From: Vibrio sp. CDRSL-10 TSBA | GTDB taxonomy: Bacteria > Pseudomonadota > Gammaproteobacteria > Enterobacterales > Vibrionaceae | Length of the DNA stretch: 64,000 nt | Direction of reading: 5' to 3' | Assembly: GCA_039696685.1 (NCBI GenBank) | Contig: CP155566.1 | Coordinates: 372,001-436,000, forward strand | In this document: positions 20,774-30,327 of the stretch, piece after piece | Numbering within the stretch: position 1 is the first letter of the stretch | Layout: the number at the start of each line of letters is the position of its first letter | The notes under the pieces: generated by a model | The model's input: only the letters and a program-made list of their open reading frames with translations | Databases searched by the model: none | What the model was told of the DNA's origin: nothing | Made by a program: the position numbers and the translations under genes

Positions 20774-20836
20774 TACATGTCCTATCTATTGCAAAGGCCT
20801 GCCTCGGGCAGGCCTGTCTGTTCGTGACTCAGAGAC

Positions 20837-23191
20837 TCAGTTATTCAGGAAGAACGGACGACCGTATCCCAGAGAGTTATCACTGCTGCTCAGCAGATCA
20901 GAGTCGGAACCAACACTGGTGCCAAAGCCGATAATGCCGATATTGAAGCTGAAGTTGTTCTCATAATCAGGATCGCCAAAGTTGTCATAACCGTCGCTGA
21001 GGGTCTGGTTCCAGCCCTTGAGCTGGTTACTGTAGTTGAAACCCATGTACCAGCAATCGGAGGTGTAGCGGAAGCCCGCCAGCCACTCCAGTGCCTGGTC
21101 TGTGGTCAGGTCATAAAAATACTGGCCGCTGAAGCTCCATTTACGTGACAGTTGGTAGCTGGCCAGCAGACCGGCCTGAGAAATACCGTCTTCAGTAATG
21201 TTGGAGACATCAAAGTCCACGGTTTCCTGAATGTACTCTTTTGGTACGTAGCGGTAGTTAGTCTGGATGAAACCACCATCAAAACGGTATTCCAGCGTAC
21301 TGTTGGCGAGCTGCATGGAGCTGGTATCGACGTCATACTGTACGCCGCCGTGGTAGAACAGGAAGTCATCGTAGTTGAAATCCATTTCTACTGCCCAGGC
21401 CGAGTAGTTCGATTCCGTCTCTTCATCCGATGTTGTGGAGCGGACTTTCAAATCTTTATCGATATAGAAAATCTGACCAAACGAGATGTTGAGGCGCTCT
21501 TTATACGCATCGTCGAAGAAACGGGTAGAAGCGCCGTAGCTCAGCTGGTTCGCTGCTGCTACGCGGTCAATGTTGCTGTATTTGCGGCTGCGGAACAGAC
21601 CGTAGTAGTCGGTTTGCAGCAACGTGGTGTCATACAGGGCGATATTGCTCTGGTCTTTCTTAGGTACATACAGGTACTGGATCTGTGGTTCCAGAGTCTG
21701 AGTGTAGCTGTCAAAGATCTTGGTATTACGTTCCAGCACGATACCAGCGTGAGTGCGGAACTCAGGAATGACGCGGGTCACGCTCTCTTCCAGATCGCGG
21801 TTATCAGAGTCGGTCATATCGACGTCGTCCAGATCTTGCTGGTAATAGGTACCCAGTACGCGCGCTTCGGTGGTCCAGGTGCCCCAGGTGGTGGCGATCG
21901 GAATTTTCATACCCGGTTCGATATGTACCCGGGTCGCAGAAGGACGGCCGTTGGCATCGGTCTCAAAACGCGAAATATGCGATTTAAAGTCCAGATCCAT
22001 ATAACGCAGGGCCTGAGGTGAGTAGTAGTTAAACGCCAGTTGCGGCATCAGACGATAAGGTTGCTGGGTGCTGTTGTCATCATCCAGCAGCAGCTGGAAT
22101 TGACGTACGCGGATTGCGCTGTCCCAGTTCTGGCTGCGGTAAGCGATTTCACCTTCCTGGATCAGCTGGCCGTCTTCACGGTTACCAATTGAAGAACTCA
22201 GATCAGAGAAATAGTTAATATCGCTGACTTTGGAATAATCGAAATCGAATTTCCATGACTGATCATAAATGCCGCTGTGCTGATACTGGAATGCCCAGCG
22301 CTTACCCAGATCCGGGTTCAGATCATCATCCGGCAAAAACTCAGATTTGAGGCTGCCCTGACCAAAATCAGTCAGGTAGCGGAAGATACTGTTGAGCTGA
22401 GTACCGCGCTTGTCCATATAGTGCAGCGTGGTTTCCAGATCGTACTGCGGCGCCAGGTTCCAGTAGAATGGTACTTCCAGTTCGAAACCATCGCGTGAGC
22501 CGTAAGAAACGGTCGGATAAAGAAAACCGGTTTTACGGGTATCACCAATCGGCACGGTCAGGTACGGGAAGTAGAACACCGGGACGTCGAGTACTTCCAG
22601 ACGCGGATTATAGAAAGTGGCCTGTTCCTCATCCTGGTCAACATGAATCCCCGAAGCTCTCAGGCGCCAGGCATTGTCATCTTCGGGACAGGAGGTAATC
22701 GAGCCATCTTCAATCTCGTACACCGCTTTACCGGTCTTGGAGATGTAGGCAGCGTTACCACGGCCTGGCTCACACAGGAATTTGTATTCCGTGTTCTCCA
22801 GTGTCATCTGATCATTGGTCAGATCATTGGTGGCTTTATCAGAGCGCGCCTTGACCTGACCGTCACTGAAATTCACATTACCTTCAGCCACCACCAGGTT
22901 CTCTTTCTGGTGCAGGGTCACATTGTCAGCCTGAATCTGCTTATTACCCTGAATGACAACAACATTACCAGAGTAGGTGGCGCGGTCGCCATTAATTGCT
23001 TCTAGCTTATCCGCTTCGACATTGATAGGCTGTTGGGCGGAATTCTCTGCTGCTGGTTGATCCACCAGGCATTGATCGATAGTGGGCAGTTCCTGCACAC
23101 TGTCATCCACCGTAGCGTCTGCTTGAGTCTGAGGCGCAAATAGCGCGGCGCTAATCGAAGCGGCTAAAAACGTGCGGGAAAAACGTGACAT
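20837..23191 (-). CDS. lptD: LPS-assembly protein LptD
   Basis: A 784-residue outer-membrane protein that, with LptE, inserts lipopolysaccharide into the outer leaflet. It has a signal peptide (residues 1-26), an N-terminal OstA/beta-jellyroll domain ([20 protein letters not shown], about 57-75), and a C-terminal barrel rich in alternating aromatic strands. Cysteines occur at [22 protein letters not shown] and SDCWYMGF; only one Cys is in the C-terminal site where E. coli has an adjacent CC pair. It heads the lptD-surA-pdxA-rsmA operon and is divergent from djlA. Essential in most gamma-proteobacteria. Confidence 0.96.
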   Translation of the reverse strand: MSRFSRTFLAASISAALFAPQTQADATVDDSVQELPTIDQCLVDQPAAENSAQQPINVEADKLEAINGDRATYSGNVVVIQGNKQIQADNVTLHQKENLVVAEGNVNFSDGQVKARSDKATNDLTNDQMTLENTEYKFLCEPGRGNAAYISKTGKAVYEIEDGSITSCPEDDNAWRLRASGIHVDQDEEQATFYNPRLEVLDVPVFYFPYLTVPIGDTRKTGFLYPTVSYGSRDGFELEVPFYWNLAPQYDLETTLHYMDKRGTQLNSIFRYLTDFGQGSLKSEFLPDDDLNPDLGKRWAFQYQHSGIYDQSWKFDFDYSKVSDINYFSDLSSSIGNREDGQLIQEGEIAYRSQNWDSAIRVRQFQLLLDDDNSTQQPYRLMPQLAFNYYSPQALRYMDLDFKSHISRFETDANGRPSATRVHIEPGMKIPIATTWGTWTTEARVLGTYYQQDLDDVDMTDSDNRDLEESVTRVIPEFRTHAGIVLERNTKIFDSYTQTLEPQIQYLYVPKKDQSNIALYDTTLLQTDYYGLFRSRKYSNIDRVAAANQLSYGASTRFFDDAYKERLNISFGQIFYIDKDLKVRSTTSDEETESNYSAWAVEMDFNYDDFLFYHGGVQYDVDTSSMQLANSTLEYRFDGGFIQTNYRYVPKEYIQETVDFDVSNITEDGISQAGLLASYQLSRKWSFSGQYFYDLTTDQALEWLAGFRYTSDCWYMGFNYSNQLKGWNQTLSDGYDNFGDPDYENNFSFNIGIIGFGTSVGSDSDLLSSSDNSLGYGRPFFLNN

Positions 23192-23310
23192 CGAATTGTA
23201 CTATCCTGTTGAAATTGTTTAAGTCCGATATTGGGAGATGATACACCCAAGCACCTGTATGTAAATTCATCCTGAACCTGGCTGTGACACAGCCTATGAG
23301 ATGACTTGGG

Positions 23311-23316
23311 TATAAT
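23311..23316 (+). promoter_or_regulatory. Candidate -10 element for djlA
   Basis: A perfect TATAAT within GACTTGGGTATAATAAAA, about 90 bp before djlA. No strong -35 at 17 bp was seen. Confidence 0.4.
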
Positions 23317-23406
23317 AAAAATCGTTCCTTATCATAAAGGAATTTCACGCTCCCGGCACTATCAGACCACTGCACACCTAAAAAATTCATAGATTGAGAG
23401 CACATA

Positions 23407-24261
23407 ATGCATATTTTTGGCAAAATTCTTGGCGCTTTCTTCGGCCTCCTGTTTGGCGGTCCGCTTGGCGCAATCTTTGGCCTGTTTATTGGGCATCAGT
23501 TTGATAAAGCCCGTCGTATGAGCCGTGCCGGCTTCAGTTCCGGCGGGTTTGGTTCCGGCCCGAGCCAGGCTGAACGGCAGGAAGAATTCTTTAAAGCGGC
23601 TTTTGCTGTGATGGGCCATGTGGCCAAAGCGAAAGGCCAGGTCACCAAAGAAGAAATTCAACTGGCCAGCGTCATGATGGATCGCATGAACCTGCATGGC
23701 GACCAGCGCCGTGCGGCGCAGGATGCGTTTCGTGACGGTAAAGAGGTGGACTTTCCGCTCGACCGGGTGCTGGAAAAAGTGCGCATTTCTTCCGGCGGCC
23801 GATTTGACCTGCTGCAATTTTTCCTCGAGCTGCAAATCTCAGCGGCGTTTGCCGATGGCGATCTGCATCCGAGTGAACGCGATGTGCTGCATCGCGTGGC
23901 GCAGATCCTGGGCTTTTCAGCCGAGCAGCTGGAGCGTCGCCTGCGCATGCAGGAAGCGGCGTTTCGTTTCCAGCAAGGTGGCGGTGCTGGTGGCCAGGGA
24001 CAGCAGCACTACTCAGGCGGCCAGTGGCAACAAACGTCAAGCCGCGACCGTCTGGCCGATGCGTATTCGGTACTCGGGGTGGATGAAAACTCCGACGCGA
24101 AAGAGATCAAGCGCGCTTACCGTAAACTGATGAATGAGCATCACCCGGATAAACTGATGGCCAAAGGCCTGCCGCCGGAGATGATGAACGTCGCCAAAGA
24201 GAAATCGCAGGAAATCCAGCATGCCTATGACCTGATCAAAAAGGAAAAAGGCATCAAGTAA
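23407..24261 (+). CDS. djlA: Co-chaperone DjlA
   Basis: A 284-residue membrane-anchored DnaJ-like protein. N-terminal glycine-rich membrane segment (ILGAFFGLLFGGPLGAIFGL, residues 6-25) is followed by a TerB-like cytoplasmic region (VMGHVAKAKGQVTKEEIQLA ... DGDLHPSERDVL), a short glutamine/glycine linker, and a C-terminal J domain (about 220-284) with the DnaK-contacting HPD (EHHPDKLMAKG). It stimulates DnaK and affects envelope stress and capsule signalling in E. coli. It is divergent from lptD, as in E. coli, with its own terminator. Confidence 0.95.
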   Translation: MHIFGKILGAFFGLLFGGPLGAIFGLFIGHQFDKARRMSRAGFSSGGFGSGPSQAERQEEFFKAAFAVMGHVAKAKGQVTKEEIQLASVMMDRMNLHGDQRRAAQDAFRDGKEVDFPLDRVLEKVRISSGGRFDLLQFFLELQISAAFADGDLHPSERDVLHRVAQILGFSAEQLERRLRMQEAAFRFQQGGGAGGQGQQHYSGGQWQQTSSRDRLADAYSVLGVDENSDAKEIKRAYRKLMNEHHPDKLMAKGLPPEMMNVAKEKSQEIQHAYDLIKKEKGIK

Positions 24262-24280
24262 CCTGAGCGTGACCAAGCAC

Positions 24281-24306
24281 AAGGCAAGCTGCGGCTTGCC
24301 TTTTTT
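24281..24306 (+). terminator. Rho-independent terminator of djlA
   Basis: GGCAAGC / GCTTGCC stem, four-base loop, six Ts. Confidence 0.9.
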
Positions 24307-24376
24307 ACATCTGCAGTTTATCACCGGTAAGTCTGTCAGGCAGAGTAGCTTGAATGGTGCAGGGAAGGGGATGGCC

Positions 24377-24691
24377 AGAAAAGCAAAAGCCGAGTCCGGA
24401 GACTGGGTTTTCTAAAGTGGCTTACGCTGTCAGGACTTGTACGGGCTGACCTTCGGTTGTGACATATCTACCGTTCACAAAGAAATGGAATATTCGCACA
24501 GTTTTTTTGGAGCAGAAAAGCAAAAACCCAGTCCGAAGACTGGATTTTCTAAAGTGGCTTACGCTGTCAGGACTTGTACGGGCCGGCCGTCCGGTTGCGA
24601 CATATTCACCGTTCACAAAGAAATGGAATATTCGTACAGTTTTTTGGATCAGAAAAGCAAAAACCCAGTCCGAAGACTGGGTTTTCTAAAG
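24377..24691 (-). repeat. tRNA-remnant/terminator repeats, 137-bp period, 2 units plus a terminal half
   Basis: Repeat starts at 24377, 24514 and 24651, exactly 137 bp apart, each begins AGAAAAGCAAAA. On the minus strand each unit is a degraded tRNA-like body followed by a terminator hairpin CCCAGTC-TTCG-GACTGGG with a T tail. The body keeps a TGGCTTACGCTGTCAGGACTTGTAC stretch resembling the tRNA-Asn 3' end (TGGCTCCCCCTGCAAGACTTGAAC). The last half-unit joins directly to the intact tRNA-Asn at 24692. The first unit's hairpin is already mutated. Confidence 0.88.
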
Positions 24692-24767
24692 TGGCTCCCC
24701 CTGCAAGACTTGAACTTGCGACATACGGATTAACAGTCCGCCGTTCTACCGACTGAACTAAGGGGGA
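24692..24767 (-). tRNA. tRNA-Asn (GTT)
   Basis: A 76-nt cloverleaf including encoded CCA. Begins TCCCCCTTAGTTCAGTCGGT, anticodon loop CTGTTAA (anticodon GTT). It is the last gene of the promoter-proximal Phe-Thr-Asn-Thr-Asn unit and is followed by the terminator repeats. Confidence 0.97.
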
Positions 24768-24805
24768 ATTATTTGTTTTTCACTATTTTGCTATTCTAAA
24801 AACAG

Positions 24806-24881
<76 letters not shown>

Positions 24882-24917
24882 CTTTTCAATCAGCTTAATA
24901 AGCTCACTGAGAAATAG

Positions 24918-24993
24918 TGGCTCCCCCTGCAAGACTTGAACTTGCGACATACGGATTAACAGTCCGCCGTTCTACCGACTGAACTAAGGGGGA
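24918..24993 (-). tRNA. tRNA-Asn (GTT)
   Basis: Identical in sequence to the Asn gene at 24692-24767; with the adjacent Thr gene it forms a duplicated Thr-Asn pair. Confidence 0.97.
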
Positions 24994-25026
24994 ACAGATT
25001 TTTAAGACTCAAGGTCTTGTAAAGAA

Positions 25027-25102
<76 letters not shown>

Positions 25103-25159
25103 ACACCGAATCTTTATGTTTTGTTGCATGCTCGTGATGTACACCAACATTCTAAAATA

Positions 25160-25235
25160 TGGTGCCTCGAGGCGGAATCGAACCACCGACACGAGGATTT
25201 TCAATCCTCTGCTCTACCGACTGAGCTATCGAGGC
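25160..25235 (-). tRNA. tRNA-Phe (GAA)
   Basis: 76 nt with encoded CCA; acceptor stem GCCTCGA / TCGAGGC, anticodon loop TTGAAAA (anticodon GAA). First gene of the downstream unit, behind the promoter at 25246-25274. Confidence 0.97.
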
Positions 25236-25245
25236 AACGGGGTGT

Positions 25246-25274
25246 ATTAAACGAGTTTTCCGATTTCTCGTCAA
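25246..25274 (-). promoter_or_regulatory. Sigma-70 promoter of the Phe-Thr-Asn-Thr-Asn tRNA unit
   Basis: Minus strand: TTGACG (25269-25274), 17-bp spacer, TTTAAT (25246-25251), GC-rich discriminator ACACCCCG. The spacer ends in CTCG and the layout matches the second tRNA promoter at 26477-26505 almost base for base, indicating common ancestry. Confidence 0.88.
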
Positions 25275-25661
25275 CAGTAAAATGCAAAAAAAATATCGTT
25301 TGTTGTTTTTCTATACTTAATGGCCTGTTTTTATCCATTTGGAGCTACTATTTGCCCAGATACCACGGCCTAAAACCTGTTACGACAGGCGTAAAGTGTT
25401 TGCTGCCGGCTTGTTAGCTGCCAGATAGTTACTCCGCAGCGGACGTTTTTTCTGCAAACAGGATCAGCCTAAACGGCTATTTCACGATGCAATACCATCT
25501 TTTGCTATGAATAACCTAGCTGTGGTAGGCCGACTGGCTGATGCAAGCCGCAGTTTTGCCAGCTTTACCTGGTGGAGTTAGCGTTTATTTTTGGCAAGGT
25601 AACCCCCAAAGCGCAATTGTGCCGGTGGAAGGAAAAATAAATGAAGCGGCGCGCAGGACGC
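25275..25661. other. Spacer between the two tRNA units
   Basis: A 387-bp stretch with no supported gene. It separates the repeats that follow the upstream tRNA unit from the promoter of the downstream unit. Composition shifts from AT-rich (25280-25330) to mixed. Short open frames here show no protein-like pattern. Confidence 0.6.
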
Positions 25662-25967
25662 CGAAAAGCAAAAACCCAGTCCGAAGACTAGGTTTTGTAA
25701 AGAGGTTCACACTGTCAGGACTTGTACGGGCCAACCTATTGGTTGCGACATATTCATCGTTCACAAAGAAATGGAATATTCGCACAGTTTTTTTGGATCA
25801 GAAAAGCAAAAACCCAGTCCGAAGACTGGGTTTTGTAAAGAGGTTCACACTGTCAGGACTTGTACGGGCCGACCTTCGGTTGCGACATATCTACCGTTCA
25901 CAAAGGCGTTTAATTTCCCATATGCTAGAAAAGCAAAAACCCAGTCCGAAGACTGGGTTTTATAAAG
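25662..25967 (-). repeat. Second tRNA-remnant/terminator repeat block, 138- and 127-bp spacing
   Basis: Units begin at 25662, 25800 and 25927 and are homologous to the block at 24377-24691: CCCAGTC-TTCG-GACTGGG terminator hairpins alternating with degraded tRNA-like bodies (GGACTTGTACGGGCC, TGCGACATAT, CCGTTCACAAAG). The unit starting at 25800 has a replaced end (AGGCGTTTAATTTCCC). The last half-unit abuts the intact tRNA-Asn at 25968. The pattern recalls the rtT repeats behind E. coli tyrT. Confidence 0.88.
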
Positions 25968-26043
25968 TGGCTCCCCCTGCAAGACTTGAACTTGCGACAT
26001 ACGGATTAACAGTCCGCCGTTCTACCGACTGAACTAAGGGGGA
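25968..26043 (-). tRNA. tRNA-Asn (GTT)
   Basis: Third identical tRNA-Asn copy; last gene of the upstream Phe-Thr-Phe-(remnant)-Asn unit, directly followed by a terminator repeat. Confidence 0.97.
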
Positions 26044-26082
26044 ATTATTTGTGCACTCTTTGCAGAGTGAAGCACCAAATAA

Positions 26083-26160
26083 TGGTGCCTCGAGGCGGAA
26101 TAACGGGCCCGCCCAGGGCACTGACCGATGATTTTCAACTTAACCTTATAAGGTTAGTGA
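26083..26160 (-). pseudogene. tRNA-Phe remnant (3' 19 nt intact, body degraded)
   Basis: The plus-strand 19 bases at 26083-26101 are identical to the 3' end of tRNA-Phe (TGGTGCCTCGAGGCGGAAT). Beyond them the sequence diverges, although ATGATTTTCAACT resembles the anticodon arm AGGATTTTCAATC with the GAA triplet kept. Anticodon stem pairing is lost. A 16-bp palindrome (TAACCTTATAAGGTTA, 26141-26156) lies within it. It cannot fold as a tRNA. Confidence 0.65.
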
Positions 26161-26175
26161 GCACCGGAAATAATA

Positions 26176-26251
26176 TGGTGCCTCGAGGCGGAATCGAACC
26201 ACCGACACGAGGATTTTCAATCCTCTGCTCTACCGACTGAGCTATCGAGGC
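26176..26251 (-). tRNA. tRNA-Phe (GAA)
   Basis: Identical to the Phe gene at 25160-25235, acceptor stem GCCTCGA. Lies 7 bp after the Thr gene at 26259. Confidence 0.97.
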
Positions 26252-26258
26252 AAAAGAA

Positions 26259-26334
<76 letters not shown>

Positions 26335-26389
26335 GCACTGTATTCTTTTAACTTGTTGCTGATGACCTGCACCAACAACGTTTAAATTG

Positions 26390-26465
26390 TGGTGCCCGGA
26401 GGCGGAATCGAACCACCGACACGAGGATTTTCAATCCTCTGCTCTACCGACTGAGCTATCCGGGC
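26390..26465 (-). tRNA. tRNA-Phe (GAA), variant acceptor stem
   Basis: Same body and anticodon GAA as the other two Phe genes, but acceptor stem GCCCGGA / TCCGGGC instead of GCCTCGA / TCGAGGC: compensatory changes keep full pairing. First gene of the upstream unit. Confidence 0.97.
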
Positions 26466-26476
26466 AACGGAGCGCT

Positions 26477-26505
26477 ATTAAACGGATTTTCCCTCCAGTC
26501 GTCAA
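26477..26505 (-). promoter_or_regulatory. Sigma-70 promoter of the upstream tRNA unit
   Basis: Minus strand: TTGACG (26500-26505), 17-bp spacer, TTTAAT (26477-26482), discriminator AGCGCTCCG. Near-copy of the promoter at 25246-25274. Confidence 0.88.
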
Positions 26506-26599
26506 CCTGTTTTTATAAAAAAATTCAAAAAATCGTTTAAGCGCCGCTATTTTAAGCAAGGTGATGGTTTTTGATACAAAAACAATACTTTTTTATTGG

Positions 26600-26679
26600 C
26601 CCGAGTTAATTTTTGCTTAGCCTCGTTAAGTTTTCTTAGCTTGCGTTAAGTTTTCTCAGCCTGCGTTGAATTGTTTTTT
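26600..26679. repeat. 20-bp tandem repeat, 4 units, anchored on the mltC 3' end
   Basis: Plus-strand units CCCGAGTTAATTTTTGCTTAG (21 bp; read as 20 plus one), CCTCGTTAAGTTTTCTTAG, CTTGCGTTAAGTTTTCTCAG and CCTGCGTTGAATTGTTTTTT. The last two cover the mltC stop (26656-26658) and final codons (FNAG), so the downstream units look like decayed duplicates of the gene end. Confidence 0.85.
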
Positions 26680-27784
26680 AAATTGGGTCACTTTCTCCAG
26701 ATAGCGGCGCGACTCCGCATTGGGGTGTTTTTTGGTCAAAGCCCAGTAAACCTGATTCGGTTTGAGTGAATTGAGGTCATTCATCGCCTGCTGACGATTT
26801 CTGTCGAAGGTGTTGAGTACCCCGCCGGTGCCACCGTTATAGGCGGAAATCATACTGTATTCGAGTGAGACCGGGTTGCGCACATCGCGCAGATAGCGGG
26901 TTTTGAGAATGTGAAAGTAGGCCGTTTCCGGTGTCAATATTGTTCTCCGGATTAAACAGATACTCGGGGGACGGCTGGCCGGAGCGGTTCTTGACCAGCT
27001 TAAATACGTCGCGCCCGGCGGTTTTCGGTACCACCTGCATCAGGCCGTAGGCGTTGGCCCAGCTGACCGCATAAGGGTTGAAACTGCTCTCGGTTTTGAT
27101 GATGGCGTAAATCAGATCTTCCGGAATGTCATATTTGCGCGCCGCACGCTGGACAATACTGGCGTACTGGTAACTGCGGATCTCGACCTGATCTTCGACC
27201 ATAGGGATCTCGACGTAATAGGCTTGTTTAAAGTCGACCTGTTTAACTTTAAGGTGATGAGCGATCAGGTAATCCGCGTAGCGGTTGGCGCGCCAGCTCC
27301 ACTGAATTGGCTTGTGTTCCTGATCGACAACCTGACGATAGAGAAAAGGTTGTCCTTTTAATTCAATATTTTGTGATGAGAATAAGTCGACATGGGCCGG
27401 ATCATCCGGGGTGAGCAGGGTCGTGACGATCGCCTTTTTGAGATGTCCTTTAGGATCGGTCGGAGAGATGGTTTCGACCAGGATCTGGCCGTCATTGAAG
27501 TTGACTTCAGCCCGGCTCAGATAGTCATCGATGTATTTGACGTAGTTACGTTTACCGGCAATTTTGACTTCGCGGCTGCCCCAGCGTTTTTCGATATTGC
27601 CGGAGAAACTGTTGATCAGAGCATCAAGCGCGGCGGTGTCTTTGACGAACTGGCCCGGCAGCTGCGCCAGGTTGGTGGCAAAGCGGTTAGTCGGCTCGTA
27701 ATCGACATCGTACAAGCTCTCGACAAACTCTCGGCTGCAGCCTGCCAACAGCATGGCCGTCAGGCAATAAACTAGCTTTCTCAT
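26656..27784 (-). CDS. mltC: Membrane-bound lytic transglycosylase MltC (frameshifted)
   Basis: About 375 residues when corrected. An outer-membrane lipoprotein with lipobox LLAGC at residues 15-19, a DUF3393-type N-terminal domain (to about 190), and a C-terminal SLT goose-lysozyme-like domain with the catalytic Glu in AIIKTESSFNPYAVS, then AYGLMQVVPKTAGRDVF and later MISAYNGGTGGVL. It cleaves peptidoglycan to 1,6-anhydro products. The extra T at 26925-26927 (GCCGTTTCCGG for GCCGTTCCGG) breaks the frame; correction gives NIDTGTAYFHIL. Start at 27784 is set by the signal peptide. It follows mutY and yggX but is separated by a terminator. Confidence 0.95.
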
Positions 27785-27816
27785 TGGCTCCCCGAACGTG
27801 ATTGAGACGGTTAAAA

Positions 27817-27853
27817 ACAAAAATGACATCAGAGCTGAAGGCTGTGATGTCAT
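27817..27853 (-). terminator. Rho-independent terminator after yggX
   Basis: AATGACATCA / TGATGTCATT stem with a 12-base loop, then a T-rich tail on the minus strand; it lies between yggX and mltC. Confidence 0.8.
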
Positions 27854-27879
27854 TGTTTTTCATCGAAAATGGTCTCAAA

Positions 27880-28152
27880 TTACTCGCTTGGTGGCGTGTA
27901 ACCTTCGATATGAACTTCCTGACCTTCAAACAGGAAGTTCACCATTTCCTGCTCGAGCAGTTTGCGGTGCTCAGGATCCATCATGTTGAGTTTCTTTTCG
28001 TTGATCAACATGGTTTGCTTAGATTGCCATTGTGCCCAGGCTTCTTTCGAAATGTTATCGAAAATACGTTTGCCCAGTTCACCCGGATACAGCTGAAAAT
28101 CCAGACCATCCGCTTCTTTTTGTAGTCGAGCACAAAATACAGTGCGGCTCAT
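27880..28152 (-). CDS. yggX: Fe(2+)-trafficking protein YggX
   Basis: A 90-residue protein, starting [20 protein letters not shown], with the single conserved Cys7 and the [19 protein letters not shown] helix. It protects iron-sulfur clusters and labile iron from oxidation and is SoxS-linked in enterics. It follows mutY by about 20 bp; MutY itself carries a 4Fe-4S cluster, and the pair is conserved in gamma-proteobacteria. Confidence 0.97.
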   Translation of the reverse strand: MSRTVFCARLQKEADGLDFQLYPGELGKRIFDNISKEAWAQWQSKQTMLINEKKLNMMDPEHRKLLEQEMVNFLFEGQEVHIEGYTPPSE

Positions 28153-28173
28153 AACGACTTCCTCTTTAATTTT

Positions 28174-29229
28174 TTATGCATGAATTTCAAATGGAAGACT
28201 TTGCAGCAGCTGCTTTACAGGGGCAGCTAAGCCGATTTCTTCAGGTTGGCTTAAGTTATACCAAAGACCTTTGTCCGCTTCCATGATGATGTCGGGTTTG
28301 GCGGATAATTCCAGCAAAACCGGAGTAATATCGAGGTGATAATGGCTGAATGTGTGGCGAAAAGCGATTAAAGTCTTTTTCGATAGCACCAGCTTGTCAC
28401 CAATACTGCGTTTATCCAGCGCGTGCTCAATTGCGGCATCGGCCGTCTCCGGAAAGCAGAACAAGCCGCCCCAGATACCGCTTTGCGGGCGCTGCTCAAG
28501 CCACACATCTTCACCGTGATGCAGCATGACAAACCAGGTCTCTTTGACCGGTTTGTCTTTTTTCGGCTTTTTGCCCGGATAGTCGAGCGGGTTGCCTTGC
28601 TGGTAAGCGCTGCAGAATTCCACTACCGGACACAGGCTGCATTTGGGTTTGGAGCGGGTGCAGATCATCGCGCCCATATCCATCATCGCCTGATTGTATT
28701 TATCTACGTCGGTAGCCGGAGTGTGCTGCTCGGCATGTTGCCACAACTGATTCTCAACCTTCTTTTGCCCCGGCCAGCCTTCGACGGAAAAACTGCGCGC
28801 CAGGGTGCGCTTGACGTTGCCATCTAAGATAGCGTGCGGCTGTTTGTAGACCGAGGATAAAATCGCTGCAGCCGTTGAGCGGCCGATACCTGGCAGCGCG
28901 TTAAGCTGCTCAATGTCGGTCGGAAACTCACCGCCGTACTCAGTGGCAACCATTTTGGCGGCTTTATGCAGATTACGCGCGCGCGCGTAATAGCCAAGGC
29001 CGGTCCAGTGGTGCAGCACTTCATCCTGCTCGGCTTCGGCCAGCGCGGTCACGGTCGGGAAGCGCTCCATAAAGCGCTGGTAATAAGGGATCACGGTAGC
29101 AACCTGGGTCTGTTGCAGCATAATTTCCGACAGCCAGACGCTGTATGCGGTTTTGTTGTGCTGCCACGGCAGGTTTTTACGCCCGTAAGCGTCATACCAG
29201 GTAAGAATAGCCTTAGCGAAAGGAGTCAC
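28174..29229 (-). CDS. mutY: Adenine DNA glycosylase MutY
   Basis: A 351-residue base-excision repair enzyme removing A opposite 8-oxoG. Features: catalytic Glu in [11 protein letters not shown], helix-hairpin-helix [12 protein letters not shown], catalytic Asp in [13 protein letters not shown], a 4Fe-4S loop C-x6-C-x2-C-x5-C ([17 protein letters not shown], about 195-211), and a C-terminal NUDIX-like 8-oxoG recognition domain (about 230-351). I chose a GTG start at 29229 ([16 protein letters not shown]), which matches the E. coli length; the open frame extends 24 codons upstream into the spacer. Divergent from trmB. Confidence 0.95.
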   Translation of the reverse strand: MTPFAKAILTWYDAYGRKNLPWQHNKTAYSVWLSEIMLQQTQVATVIPYYQRFMERFPTVTALAEAEQDEVLHHWTGLGYYARARNLHKAAKMVATEYGGEFPTDIEQLNALPGIGRSTAAAILSSVYKQPHAILDGNVKRTLARSFSVEGWPGQKKVENQLWQHAEQHTPATDVDKYNQAMMDMGAMICTRSKPKCSLCPVVEFCSAYQQGNPLDYPGKKPKKDKPVKETWFVMLHHGEDVWLEQRPQSGIWGGLFCFPETADAAIEHALDKRSIGDKLVLSKKTLIAFRHTFSHYHLDITPVLLELSAKPDIIMEADKGLWYNLSQPEEIGLAAPVKQLLQSLPFEIHA

Positions 29230-29435
29230 GACTTGCTCTGTTTTGAGAATAATAATGGGGCAAAATTGCAGCACATATTTTACCAGAAGTAAAACAGACA
29301 ATATTTACGGTTATTTTGCTATCTTTTTCTCTATCTTTGCGCTTGTTTGGTTAGCAATAACACTTGCACCCAAAGCAATTCTTTGGATAATCACAAGCCC
29401 TTTGAGTGAGAGTAAAAATTAAGCAGGCAATATCC

Positions 29436-30156
29436 ATGACTGAAGTAACCAAAAATGAGTTCACTGAAGACGGCAAAATTGTGCGTAAAATTCGCAGTTT
29501 CGTTCGTCGTGAAGGCCGTCTGACCAAAGGTCAGGAAGCCGCGATGAAAGAGTGCTGGCCAACCATGGGTATTGATTATCAGGATGCCCTGTTGGACTGG
29601 ACCGAGGTATTTGGTAACAGCAACCCTGTGGTACTGGAAATCGGCTTTGGCATGGGCGCGTCTCTGGTTGAGATGGCTAAGAATGCACCGGAGAAAAACT
29701 TCTTCGGTATCGAAGTACACAGTCCGGGTGTGGGCGCGTGTCTCTCTTCTGCGCGTGAAGCGGGTGTCACTAACCTGCGCGTGATGTGTCACGATGCGGT
29801 GGAAGTGTTTGCCAACATGATTCCTGACGGCAGCCTGACTACGCTGCAACTGTTTCTTCCCGGACCCATGGCACAAAAAGCGTCACCACAAGCGCCGTAT
29901 CGTGCAGCTGGAGTTCGCTGAGATGGTGCGTCAGAAGCTGATCCCGGGTGAAGGTATCTTCCACATGGCGACCGACTGGGAAAACTACGCCGAGCACATG
30001 ATTGAAGTGATGAATCAGGCGCCGGGTTACCAGAACATCGCTCAGGACGGCGATTTTGTGCCGCGTCCTGAAGAGCGTCCGCTGACTAAATTTGAACAGC
30101 GCGGCCACCGTCTGGGTCACGGTGTGTGGGACATCAAGTTTCAGCGCATCAGTTAA
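29436..30156 (+). CDS. trmB: tRNA (guanine-N7)-methyltransferase TrmB (frameshifted)
   Basis: About 239 residues when corrected. It makes m7G46 in tRNA variable loops. Motifs: a basic N-terminal [19 protein letters not shown] motif [31 protein letters not shown], and after correction [18 protein letters not shown], the TrmB signature. That signature is interrupted by an extra T at 29852-29854 (CTGTTTCTTCC for CTGTTCTTCC). The start at 29436 ([13 protein letters not shown]) follows a weak AGGC site. Divergent from mutY, with a terminator at 30227-30257. Confidence 0.95.
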
Positions 30157-30226
30157 TCCGGGCCGCCAGCTAACGCTGGACAAGCCAGTCCGGGCAACTG
30201 ATACTGACCGGGCATAACGTGAAAGC

Positions 30227-30257
30227 AAGCCAACATTACTGCAATGTTGGCTTTTTT
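30227..30257 (+). terminator. Rho-independent terminator of trmB
   Basis: AAGCCAACATT / AATGTTGGCTT stem, short loop, six Ts. Confidence 0.9.
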
Positions 30258-30327
30258 GACTGCGCAGCCTGAGCAGGCTGCACCTCATATCCTATCAACA
30301 ACAATAACAACCAAGACAGTTGAAGAC

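Noticed and set aside
21152..22021. A 289-codon open frame antisense to lptD
   Set aside because: It lies wholly inside lptD on the opposite strand with no independent support.
30244..30327. Upstream start for glsA
   Set aside because: The longer frame would begin within the trmB terminator, and the family start is at 30328.
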